A stretch of 64,000 bases of DNA from Hydnum rufescens UP504 (Eukaryota > Basidiomycota > Agaricomycetes > Cantharellales > Hydnaceae), in NCBI GenBank assembly GCA_014904985.1, contig MU128946.1, forward strand, positions 83,267 to 147,266, read 5' to 3'. This document shows positions 22,269-32,509 of the stretch, in pieces. The number at the start of each line of letters is the position of its first letter. Positions within the stretch are counted from its first letter, which is position 1. The position numbers and the translations under genes are program-made. The notes under the pieces are model-generated. The model was given only the letters and a program-made list of their open reading frames with translations. It did not search any database and had not been told where the DNA came from.

Positions 22269-23631
22269 AGTTGTGGCAATATGGCCAGCCATCTTGGGTG
22301 GCCCATGGAGATGACACTCGAACAAGATTTTTGGAGACTTCCCTCTGGGAATCCATCCTCCAGCTCATGGCCAGCATCAATATCCATAACAGTGGCAATT
22401 CTGCTGAGGGCAGCACATTGACTTCTGTCACTTTTGAGGGTGTTGACATCAACAAATTGAAGGAGAGCATTGTTGATCTCCTTGATTCATTCCTCCAGCA
22501 CAATGGTTCCCTATTGGCCCCAGGGACAGTTATACTGCCTCCCCCAGACCCTCCAATCCATCCACTGCCAAATGGGCAAAAGCTGAAAAGGAGCATCTTG
22601 TTCACTGGGCCCTGGCAGCTGAAGGTTTGCTCCTCTGTGTTGTCATCCTCCTCTTCAAGTTGAGAATTTTTTTCAGCTCACAAGGAGCTGGAAGACTTGC
22701 TAAACTCAATGCACCAAAACAATCTAAGTGATGGTCAATCTCTGCCAACATACAAAAGTCACTCCACTTCTACACTTCCTGACACTACACCCCTGCATCT
22801 TTCAACATCTACACATCCCAACTCTGTGCCTCAGGTCCTACATCTACAAGTCCTGGGGCTATGGCTCAAAATCAGATGACATCTGTACATCACAAGACTG
22901 CAACTCAAACTCACTCCACCCCTGCACCCCATGAAAATGATGCAGATGACATGGATGTCAAACAGGAGCTGGAAGTGTGAGTGTTCTTGATGCACCATTG
23001 ATTTGCACTGATTTCATGCCAAATCAATCCATCATGTTTTCAAGACAAGGCAATTCTCTGTCTACAGACCTGCCATTGGCAGATGATGAAAATATGCATT
23101 GGGATACAGAGGTGTGTATCTAGGCCATGTTATCTCTCAATGTTCTATTCTCTTTCCACTGATGTATTCCAACAGGTTCCTGAGCATAGCAGGTCCACCA
23201 GGCAGAAGATGCAGGATAAGGGCAAGGGCCAGGAGTCTGCCTCATCTTCTTTGTCTCTACATGACAGACCAGATATGGGCAAGAGAAAAGCTGGAGACAG
23301 GCAGACTCGCTCCTCAGTCTTCTCCCCCCAGAAGAAGCCTGCCTGCAAATGTACAAGTGACACCAGCTCTTCAAAGCTGCCAAAAAAACAGAAACTTCTG
23401 GACACATTGTCTTCTCTTAGCAATCAGGGTAATAAGGACAAGGATGATCTCCCATCTGCAGATATCTTGTTCCAGCATCTTGAGATCCTTTTCAACCAAC
23501 TTGGGTGTGAAGTATGCCATTTTTTGACAACTATATTATCCTATTCACTCATAAGCAATTTGTACAGAATGAGTCTACTCTTGATGCCCTCCCTGAATTA
23601 GTCTCACCACCTCTGGATGGTGATGCAGTGG
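22269..23631 (+). pseudogene. Intron-containing gene of unknown function, interrupted by a gypsy LTR
   Basis: Predicted exons are 22,269-22,624; 22,685-22,976; 23,045-23,111; 23,176-23,511; and 23,556-23,631. Introns of 60, 68, 64 and 44 bp have donors GTTTGC, GTGAGT, GTGTGT and GTATGC. Apart from one 1-base shift needed near 22,835, all joins keep frame (for example KQELEV/QGNSLST, HWDTE/VPEHSRS, NQLGCE/QFVQNES). The product has an acidic middle and a basic, Ser/Lys-rich region with nuclear-localisation-like PQKKPACK and KLPKKQK, ending in a Leu-rich helix. No known domain is recognised. The last exon stops abruptly where the TGTTAG LTR begins at 23,632. It could be a host nuclear protein or a transposon accessory gene. 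Confidence 0.5.
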
Positions 23632-24183
23632 TGTTAGTGGTATATAAGCCCAGCTGGTACTTGCCTTTATTGACATTCCTAGTTGCTCAATCACAAATGT
23701 ACTTCATGCTCTCTTATTATTTTCCTTTCTTTTCTATTTTCACAACCAAACACCAGTGGAAAGCTTCTCCACAGGAGTTTGGTGCTGCCCTGGCTTTAGC
23801 TAGTATTTGTCTCCTTTACATAAGCAGACTTGTATAGCTAGCCTGGGTATTACCAAAATGGATCTTTTTTCCACTCTAAACTGCTAAGGGCAGCATGCTG
23901 AAACAGCATGCTACCCCTTAAGCATTGGGTGGTCCAGACCATGAACTTGCATTCTTCTAAGGAGTCACCTGACTTGTCCATCCATATAAGGAGCCAACAT
24001 ACAGACTCCCATCACCCCATGGGGAACCCATCTGTCGCACCCTTGTCCTCATGGGTCCCTACAACTTCTCCCTGGACCCTATAGCTCCTGAACCTCATGA
24101 CTAATGGCATCAAACCTGGTCTGGAACCCCCTCCTCAGGTCTCCAGCCAATTACTACCTAATTTGATTACTCCCAAATTAACA
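23632..24183 (+). mobile_element. 5' LTR of gypsy element 2 (552 bp)
   Basis: It begins TGTTAGTGGTATATAAGCCC and ends CCCAAATTAACA (TGTTA/TAACA ends), followed by CTGGTGGAGTGGGTAAGA, a possible primer-binding region. It aligns over about 500 bp with 44,133-43,630 on the opposite strand, with scattered, mostly C/T and G/A differences. A TATA-like GTATATAAG lies 8 bases from the start. It has inserted into the last exon of the preceding gene. Confidence 0.85.
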
Positions 24184-24612
24184 CTGGTGGAGTGGGTAAG
24201 AACCTGAATACAGGGTTTGACTCTTATCTCTCCCATTCTTGATCAAACATATGAGGCATACTCTGGCAAAACTCACAACCCCCTGGTAGCCAGGGTGGAT
24301 ACCTCAAGAGGGGTGGTTACTCCCCCAAAAAATGATGAGTCTCTGAGTCCTGCCTCAAAGGACTGGGCCAGACATGACCCAGGGCCTACCATGAGTCCAG
24401 ACTCCCTAGCTTCTAGCCTTATGAGAACTGTGTGGAAACCTGGCCACTCATTTCACCAGGATTACTCAGTCCCACAGCCAAGCAAGGCTGCAAGTCTACT
24501 TAAAGGAGCAGCATGTCCTGCACAAGTGCTAAAATCCTTGGTTGACCATTATCCCATGCCTACTACTTGAGATTCTCCCCAAGACCCACAACAAGGTAGC
24601 AGGTCAACCATA
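24184..24612 (+). pseudogene. Gag leader remnant of gypsy element 2
   Basis: Blocks NPLVARVDTSRGVVTPPKND and SSLMRTVWKP match the leader/gag N-terminus of element 1 (43,156-42,824 on minus: NWVDTSRGVDIPPKI, SSLMRMAWKP). Most of gag, including the zinc knuckle and protease found in element 1, is deleted: the sequence jumps to the pol linker within 430 bp. Confidence 0.7.
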
Positions 24613-25804
24613 TTGCCTGTTGCTAATCCTTCATCCCTACCCAAACTACTCTGTAAGGGTGAACTATTGGGATTCATGGTTGACCCTCACAAATGTCTCA
24701 GTCAGGAGGCTGACCTAAGTCCTGATGACCAAGCATGGTTCCAACAAAGGGCCCTGTTCATCCATACTCTTGGGGAGGGGCCCCTTGGCAAACAAGATCT
24801 AAATCAAGGGAGTCCTAACAAAACAGTGGAAGTTGGGAACCAGACTTCCAAGGAGGAGCCCCTTGAATCCAGTAGTGGAGGCCTGAAGACTACTGAGCCC
24901 AGTAACATGGATGAACTAAGACCTAGAAAAACTAATCGATGTGGACCCATCCTTGTCTGATGACCAGCATACCTGGATTTATGAAATGTTAAAGGAGCAT
25001 GAGCTGGCCTTTGGTTTCAATGGATGGTTGGGCAAACACCTGATGAAGGTACATATCAAATTAGCACCTGGCACCAGGTCCATGTCCACAGCACCATATA
25101 TTGCTTCACCCACTAAAAGGGAGCTTATTGACAAGCAATTGGACCTATGGCTAAAGCAAGGGGTGATCAAGCCTTTGAATAGCCCTTGGGGGGCCCCTGT
25201 GTTGATTGTACACAAGAACAGCAAGGATTGTCTATGTGTCAACTGGAGGAAGTTGAATGCAGCACAGTGTCTGACCAGTTCCCCATACCTCAACAGAGTG
25301 ACATTCTCCAAGCCCTCTCAGGGGCCCAATACCTGTCTTCCTTTGATGCCTTGGCTGGATTCATGCAGCTGGAATTTGATGACATCTCCCAGCTGTATAT
25401 GGCCATGAGAATGCACCAAGGGTTACACCAATTCACCAGGGTGCCTTTTGGGTGGAGAAACAGGCCACTGATTTTCCAGTGTGTGATGCAGGAGATTCTA
25501 TCCCCTTACCTACAGATATTTACATTGGTATATATCAATGACATCATGGTTTACTCTCGAACCTTCAACGAGCACCTGGCCCACATTAGCCAGGTCCTAC
25601 ACACCATCAGAAAGTCTGGAATTACATTGGCCCCCCATAAATGTCATGTGGGGTATCATAGCATACAGCTCTTGGGTCAGAAGGTATCATGACTAGGGCT
25701 GTCCACTAATACAGAAAAGATACACATGGTCACAGCCCTGACTGTGCCCTGCCACTGTAAAGATCTGGAGACCTTCCTTGGAATGGCCATCTACTTTGCC
25801 ACAT
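24613..25804 (+). pseudogene. Ty3/gypsy pol, 5' half (linker and reverse transcriptase), element 2
   Basis: A linker (24,613-24,960, with CKGELLGFMVDPHKCL) leads into RT. Blocks seen are LIDKQLDLWLKQGVIKP, SPWGAPVLIVHKN, LCVNWRKLN, QSDILQALSGAQYLSSFDAL, MRMHQGLHQFTRVPFGWRN, the catalytic box LVYINDIMVYS (YxDD reads YIND), APHKCHVGYHSIQLLGQKVS and LETFLGMAIYFA. One frameshift separates 24,941-25,270 from 25,186-25,692, and a stop follows KVS. The coding sequence ends abruptly at 25,804, exactly where the minus-strand fragment ending at 48,516 resumes. The first catalytic Asp of the pair is Asn, so it is inactive. Confidence 0.9.
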
Positions 25805-26499
25805 GGCATATCTTAATCGTGAAAGAGCCAAGCAACTCGAAGAAATCCATGCCAAATATTACAAGAAGCGAGAAAATGACCTGAAAAGCATCGCCAACAC
25901 CACCTTGTGACTTGTACAGCTTATGCAGGTGCAGGAAGGCCACATCGGTCAACTGGCCCAACTCGGCACTACTCTCGTCCACACCAATAACATCCTTCTT
26001 GATCGCATCACCCATTTTGATAATCTCAGCAAGAAAATCAATGCTCGTAATGAAGAATAATCCATCTGTCTATACAGTTATGCACTTGTGAGCAGCCAAT
26101 GGATTGAATTAATGCAGAGCAACAAGTTTTCCCACATCTTTTCTCTCGTGGCGGACATAGTCAGACAAGAAGAAGAACTATACTCCCCAATTTACGCTTT
26201 CCATCTCCATTCGTCGTTTTGCCAGATGCCTTACTCTCTTAGATGTTTTTGCAGATGGAAGTCATTTCGTGTCCCCTCTCAAGTGCCAGCCTTATGTGAT
26301 CAAGAAATATACCTGTACAGTTCAAGAAATTAAGACCAAACTACATGATAAAGAGTGGGCTCTACTTAAGCTAGACCCACACCCGTTCAAACTCATGGAC
26401 ATCTCGGGTTGCAACCCCATCTCGCCACCCATTTTGCCTATGCAGGAAGAAGAAGAAGATGACATGATAGAAGTTGAGAATGAAGTCAAAGAATGGTAA
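25805..26499 (+). pseudogene. C-terminal part of an unknown coiled-coil gene (split by inversion)
   Basis: The stretch opens in frame at the breakpoint: AYLNRERAKQLEEIHAKYYK, then LVQLMQVQEGHIGQLAQL and HFDNLSKKINARNEE, a helical coiled-coil pattern. A second block follows: WIELMQSNKFSHIFSLVADI, EELYSPIYAFPSPFVVLPDA, CQPYVIKKYTCTVQEIKTKL, and the acidic end EEEEDDMIEVENEVKEW at 26,499. Several shifts or introns separate the blocks. CpG is present, unlike in the adjoining gypsy pol. Its N-terminal part appears to be at 48,521-48,997 on the minus strand. I do not recognise the family; a retroelement gag or third ORF is possible. Confidence 0.45.
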
Positions 26500-27279
26500 C
26501 ATTGTAATACCCATCCATGTGCATAAAGAACAAAACCTTACACACTGGTAATAGGGAAGATACATGTCCCTGAATACGACTTTCATACCAACCAATCTGC
26601 AACCTCAAGACTACATTTCTCATTCAAATGATCATTCCATTCTCCCTTCTCCAATCCCCTTCCAACTGTGGCCAATTCCATCTCACGAATCATTGTCTCC
26701 AACCTCCTTCTTTCTTTCTCTTTTTTTGTCTTTTCCTTTCTTCTGAGTGAATGCACTTGAGTTCTTGTACAACAGTTGCCCATTGATTCACTACTACCGC
26801 CTTACAGGTGATCTCTTCAACCTGTCTGTCTCTAGCAATTTTTTTTTTCTTTTCTTTCAACCTGAGTGAATACACTTGTGTAAATGTACAATAAACCCAA
26901 TGTTCAACATGTTCAACATGTCATCCACACCTTCATGATAAAACCAAAAAAAGGGGGGGAAATATGAACAAAAGCAAGTGAGGAATAGGAACTGTTGAAC
27001 TAAGAAATATCCGAAAGAACAAAGGGTAACAGGAAGAACTCTGACAATAAATCTAGACCAATGAAAGCAGAGGTCAGGAATTCTGACAGACCAATTGAAA
27101 TTCCACATATATAAAAGACTAGACATTTCTAAAAATCTGCTCTCATCCTTATACTCAATACCACTCGCACAGTAAGAGTTTTGTTATGACTTAAAGCTTT
27201 CAGCCATCTAAAAGGAGTTTGAAACCAGATGGACAAGGATATCCAAGTCATAACCACCAACCCAAGCATTGAACAATGA
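26500..27279. other. No gene; pyrimidine-rich tracts with a short repeat
   Basis: TCTTCTGAGTGAATGCACTT at about 26,738 recurs as CCTGAGTGAATACACTTG at about 26,861, each preceded by a T/C-rich tract and followed by a TGTACAA. AATAAA-like words near 26,890 could be a 3' end for the preceding gene. Nothing else is seen. Confidence 0.4.
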
Positions 27280-28630
27280 ATGCGAGTGAGCATCATCGTG
27301 ACTAGTCTGGCTTCACCACTATTGTACTTGCGTCAAGGTGAACACAGATATTTTTGTCCAAACATTCAGGCAAATCCTCTCCATTTCACCTATGCACTGC
27401 TCACAAATTATGATTGCACCATCATTGAACAAAATGAAATGGTCTTTAAAGTCAGGGTGGAATTGGAACTTGACCTATATGGGGAAATTCCTTTAGGCAA
27501 TTGCTTCATCCCTGTATTTGTGCATGATTTGTCCAACTTCCAAAAATGGAGATTTGAGTATGGATCAATCTAAACCATAAAAGGAAAAAGAGGACAAATT
27601 TAATTTGAAGAAATTTGGACATAAGGCTATATCAAGCCAGGATGATCTGAAGGAAGGAAAGAAAAAGAACAGTAGTACTAGGAGCAAAGATCAAAAGTGT
27701 TTGCCATGCCTCAAGTCTCCTGCATTCCCTTTGATTATCGAAGATTTGTTCCATACCCACAACCACTCATGATGATAACACATGTATATTGATGAACCTC
27801 TGCATCAATTGAGCACTTTCAAAATCCAGAAGGAGTGATGGGTGAAATGGTTGGATTTGTACCAACAGGCTATGAGACCATAATGCAAGCATGGATTATT
27901 TGAATTGAAGGGTCTATGGCAATACTCAATGTGCAGGTACCAGAATGTTACAGAAACATGGACCTTGCCAATGGTGGGATCATCGATGGTGACATATTTG
28001 CATTCAATATTCCAAACTGTCATCGCCATCAGCATGGTTTCAATCACCTATCTTCCCCATTTGAGTATCAAGGAATGAATTGGGAGTACATCACAGGTAA
28101 AGAAGTCTTCATCAAACCAATAGCACTCTTGCTTATGGGGCTTATCTCAGAGAACTAAATGAACGAAGAGGGATATGGGGTGCAGTTAATTAGCTTCCCA
28201 AAAAGTCATTGGTGTTGACAAATATGGTGGAATCAATAAAAGTGCACAAAGAAGTTCAAGTTGAAATAAGCTGTCACAGGAGATAAGAGAAACAAGAATG
28301 GGTATAAAGGCAGATTGAACTCATGCCTTCATCAATCAAAAGTGATTGGGTCATCTCTATGCCTCTCCAAGTTACTCATCTACTTTACTGAGCATTCAAT
28401 TACCATGGTCCAGAACCATTTTGTCTTTTGCAACCCTCAGCATCCATTCAATATTGCCCAACTCCTCACACATGTTACAAAGGAATACTCATATCAAAAG
28501 AAACAAAATGGATGATTTATGACATACCTATACTGCGGAGCTATGTCCCCTATTGCCATCGAGACATTGAAATCGAGTTTGTTGTGCTATTGCAAGTAGC
28601 AGAAAATGACATTGTACCCCTGTGAACCTT
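27280..28630 (+). pseudogene. Unrecognised coding-derived stretch
   Basis: Open segments on + are 27,280-27,573 (97 codons, TIIEQNEMVFKVRVELELDL), then MPQVSCIPFDYRRFVPYPQP near 27,705, and 27,916-28,158 (MAILNVQVPECYRNMDLANG, HRHQHGFNHLSSPFEYQGMN). Weaker blocks continue to 28,625. They lie on one strand with low stop density between them, so they probably come from one protein of 400 or more residues. I see no motif that names it. Confidence 0.35.
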
Positions 28631-29690
28631 TGCCACAAGTTGCTTGTACCTAGCAATCACAGATGAATTGCAGGGTAAGCTTAATAAAGGGATAATAGGA
28701 GTATAAACAAAAGCTGATGTAAAAAGGAAATAAGCCTTTTATCTGACTATCAGTGATCTTATATGGAGAGGACAAGGACTGTCAGTAGAGAACTTTTCAT
28801 GGTGGATAGAGGGATGGAAATGGTGGTATTTCAGTTGGGTGAGCAGGAGGAATTTCCATGCTATGATGTAGGGAGATTGCAAGGGACTGCAATCAAAAAG
28901 TGTTTGCCACCTGTAGAAGAGAAAATGTTCAAGCCTCAAAAACCCCTTGGTTTAAGCCATTCAAGAAAAATCTGCATCTTACCAGCATTGAACTCTGGAA
29001 GAGAAGTATAACCACTTATACTAAGGAAGTCCACATTTTGGCACATGACTTAAGGGCAGGTGATCTAGCAAGAGGTTAGTAAGGAAGGAGATGAGTAAGA
29101 CAATTGGTAAAGTGATTAGTGAGCATGACTAAATGATGAGTAAGGGGATTAGTAAGAGGATGAGTCATGTGGAGGGTTCAGAAAGGTATAAAAAGAGGGG
29201 GGATTTAGTGCAGGAAGAGCATCTGAAGAGGAGACCCCTCCAAGGATCAAAGTGCCCTGAGGATCATTGTACCCTAGTATCCAAGTACCCATTAGTAGAG
29301 AGAATAATAGTATCTCAAACAAGGAGAAGAGTATAAAAGGGAATAAGAGAATCAGAGTGTGTCAGTCTTGCTTAGTTGTGTGAAGAATAGTGGATAGTTG
29401 TAGAACCCTCAGAGTAGGAGTTGCTAGACATCCATTTCTTGAAGTTGTGTGTTTGAATCCTGAGTCTTGCAGTTGTGTCTTGAAAGTGTCTTAAGGTCTT
29501 GTGTTCAAATCTTGGTGTCTTGCTATCTGCATTTTGGAATATCTGAAGGTCCTGTGTTCAAATCTTGTGCTGAGCATCTATCTTGGAATCTTGTGTTCGA
29601 GTCCTAAGGTCAAACCAACAACAAAACTAGTACAAAATAACAGTTGAGTGGCACATAACCCATCAAAACTGATCTGTCCTCATCTAACAC
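28631..29690. other. No gene; T-loop-like repeats at 29,440-29,610
   Basis: GTGTTCAAATCTT or near variants recur at about 29,499, 29,558 and 29,599, with GTGTTTGAATCC at 29,449, each 40-60 bp apart and in similar TTGTG contexts. They resemble pol III B boxes, but no tRNA cloverleaf can be drawn. CTAACA at about 29,684 could be a TGTTAG LTR start read on the minus strand (candidate 3' LTR of element 1), but I could not find its partner. Confidence 0.35.
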
Positions 29691-29693
29691 ATT

Positions 29694-30940
29694 CTAAACA
29701 AACACCTTATAACATTTTAACTGATCAAAACAAATAAAGCCCATTAGGTCTCTTCTATACCAGGGATATGGTTGGGGCCTGAGCATGGGTCGTGAGACTG
29801 CCCTTGGGGGCAGGTCTGAAGCCCTGGCCAGGTTGCGGCCTGGGTTCTGCTCTGTAGGTGATGGTGGCTTGGGTTGCCAGATTGGGCAATCCTTCCACCA
29901 AATGTCAGTGTCTGCTGACTTCTGTGACATGACAGCATGTTTGCTCCTTGAGCACCTCCCAGTCGTCAGTCCATATCCACATCGAATGACTGCAGAGCTG
30001 TATTGTCTGATGTTGTGACATGTCTCATAACCTGAGGAGTAGTTGTAGTTGCTTTTCATTCCGCAGTGGTCATGAACATGCCATCTGGTCGGTAATAGTG
30101 TGCCGAATATAGCAATTTCGTTACATTGTCCAGTACATCAAAGTTGTTGGGGCAGGGCAGGGGGCCTGGGAATGTATCCTGCCATGCATATGATTCATGA
30201 TCCTCAATGCCTGGGAAGACAGGGACCTCCCCTTCATAGTGGTCACAGAGTAGGAGGGGTTCTTTTTGGTGAGCCTTGTCAGTGGCGAAGTATCTGTCTC
30301 ATAGCAGCATCGTTCTGGTCTCAGGCTCCACCTGTATTGAGTCGATGCTATGGGTGGAATCTACATAGGCATGCAGGTGATAGGCATGAAGTTGTTTCCA
30401 CAGCAGGGTTTCCTTAATTTCATCTGTCAGTTTGTCCCAGATGAAGCCTTCTGGAGCACTTAGGTACCATGAGATCAGGGGAATGTCTTTGAGTTTGTCA
30501 TAGGGAGGGTGGGGGTCGATGAACTGGAGGTGGGCCTTGGTATAGTTGGAGTAGGCTAAGAGGATCGTGATTACTTGAGTGATTTGCAGGTATTGAGCAT
30601 GGAGAGCATCGCTGAAGTACCATGGTTTGAACAAGTTCTCGAATCTGGGACAGTTAGGTGCATCAATGTGATAATGCAGGTCCCTGGCCAGACTGGGGAT
30701 CAGGAACTTTGACTTGTGCTCATTTTTGTCTGCCTGGGTCCAAGTGTACTCCCAGGAAGCCCATAGGGTGTCTAGGCACTCCTTGCATACAAAGAATTGT
30801 TTGTTCTCATATTGCACATCGCATATGGGTTGGAGGAAGGTGGGGACAAAGGCCAAAAGTAGACGACTGGGGGGAGAGGCAGAGATTAGCTCATACGAAG
30901 GTCTACAGCCCAGGAAGTCATGTATGCCCATGTGTCCCAT
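29694..30940 (-). pseudogene. C-terminal ORF after the chromodomain, gypsy element 1; unknown function
   Basis: The main open part (30,940-30,299) encodes 213 residues: PSYELISASPPSRLLLAFVP, FENLFKPWYFSDALHAQYLQ, LISWYLSAPEGFIWDKL and LLWKQLHAYHLHAYVDSTHS. After one stop it continues with RYFATDKAHQKEP, FPGIEDHESYAWQDTFPGP and LLYSAHYYRPDG. The same order is found at 45,853-45,000 for element 2 (SRFENLFKPWYCSNTLHAHY, ISWYLSTPVRFIWDKPANE), so it belongs to the retrotransposon and not to a flanking gene. No known domain is recognised and there is no membrane segment. It overlaps the end of the integrase/chromodomain frame by about 20 bp in another phase. Confidence 0.65.
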
Positions 30941-32500
30941 TTGTGTGAGCTGCAGGATCAGGTGGTGTGAAGACTCCAGCTGTCATGTCCCAGAATGTGT
31001 AGCCATGATGTTGGCTACCCACGTAACAGGCTGGTTGTGGATTGTTGAAGTTGGTATGGGAGATCATGATGTGGCAGTATGGTTGGTGCATGTTTGAAGT
31101 GTGCAGTTCAGCTAACCCCATGAAGTAGATCTTGATGGGAGTGGTGGCCTTAGGTATAGGGGGTGCTTTTTTCCTATGGTATTCCTGTAGGGCTTCTGGG
31201 GCATTTCTTAGGTCATGGCTGGATTGCCAGGAGTCATGTTCTGGGCCATAGCCTAACCAATGGACTAGATATTCAATCAAACATTTTTGTCTATTGTGTC
31301 GGTGGCTGATAATTTCATCCACCTCGCACTCTTCTGAAGACTGTAATCCATCCTGTGGGTTCATGAGCCAGGGGCGGTCCTTGTCTTCTGACCATCTATA
31401 CAGTGTCAGGTGCTCTAGATTGACCACATTATGCATTGGCATGGAATTGGGCAGCCTTAACCAGTAAGCCATGGGGCTAACCACTTCCGTGATCTCAAAA
31501 GGCCCTATGCGATGTTGCATGAACTTGCAACCTGTACCCTTAACATCCACTAGTTCTAGGGTATGGGGGTTTATTAGTGCTTTGTCGCCTATTTTGTATA
31601 GTATGGCTCAATGCTTTTTGTCGTACTGATAGGCTTGAGTATCAGCTGACCTCACTATAGCATCTCTGGCTAGATCTCGTCGTACCCTTAGGGCATTTAT
31701 TCTACTGTCGGCCAGGGGGCTGGCCATTTGCAGGGGTTTGGCTTCCTCCTGTAATAGTCATAGAGGAGTCTGGGGAATGTACCCTAATAATAGTTCTGCA
31801 GGGGTGACTTGGGTGGACAAGTGTACTGCCCAGTTGTAGGTGGAGGCCAACACATCTAGCCAGTTAACCCAGTCCATATGATCAGTACTCACATAACACC
31901 GAATCATGGTCTCCAGATGCTGGTTCATGACCTCCATCTGGCCATCTGTTTGAGGATGGTGTGACATGGACATAGCCAGCTGGGTGTCAAAATAGTTGGC
32001 CAGAGCCCACCAAAAGTTACTTATGAACTGAGGGTTGCAATCACTCACTATCTGTTTGGGCAACCCGAAATGTTTGTATACTTCTCGGTATAGCAGTGTC
32101 ACTACTCGGTCAGCTGTGACCCATGTGGTCATTGGTATGAACATTCCATACTTGGTAAGTTTGTCCACTACTACAAGTATAGCATTGTGTCCCTTCAATT
32201 CAGGCAGTCCTGTCATGAAGTCCATGCTGATCACTTCGAATGGCAGGCTAGGGACTTTGATCGGGGCCAGGTAACCTTTAGGCCCTGACCTATCATGTTT
32301 GGTTTTTTGACATATGTCGCAGGTGTCACAATACCATATAACATCCTTTTGCATGGACTTCCAGTAGTAACCTCATCGCAGCACTTCCAGAGTTTTTCCC
32401 CACCACCCATGCATTGCTTCATGGGGGGAGTCATGTGCCTCTTTGACCAGGTCCAATTGTTTGTTCTGTGGTATGCAGAGCCTGAACTGGTTATCAGCAT
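30918..32500 (-). pseudogene. Gypsy integrase and chromodomain, element 1
   Basis: The minus strand shows the zinc-binding HHCC region (HGWWGKTLEVL, then CDTCDICQKTKHDRSGPKGY) and the catalytic core: SMDFMTGLPELKGHNAILVV, IVSDCNPQFISNFWW, HHPQTDGQMEVMNQHLETM. D, D and E are all present. A GPY/F-like end reads MQHRIGPFEITEVVSPMAYW. A chromodomain follows (EVDEIISHRHNRQKCLIEYL, VHWLGYGPEHDSW). This is the chromovirus arrangement of Ty3/gypsy. Three stops break it (near 32,370, 31,755 and 31,605). It would integrate element cDNA, guided by the chromodomain to histone marks. Confidence 0.92.
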
Positions 32501-32509
32501 CTTTAAAAA

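Noticed and set aside
27805..28047. 80-codon minus-strand frame
   Set aside because: It is antisense to a better plus-strand coding-derived stretch.
29440..29610. Possible tRNA gene cluster from repeated GTGTTCAAATC words
   Set aside because: No acceptor, D or anticodon stems can be drawn; it is probably a decayed minisatellite or LTR segment.
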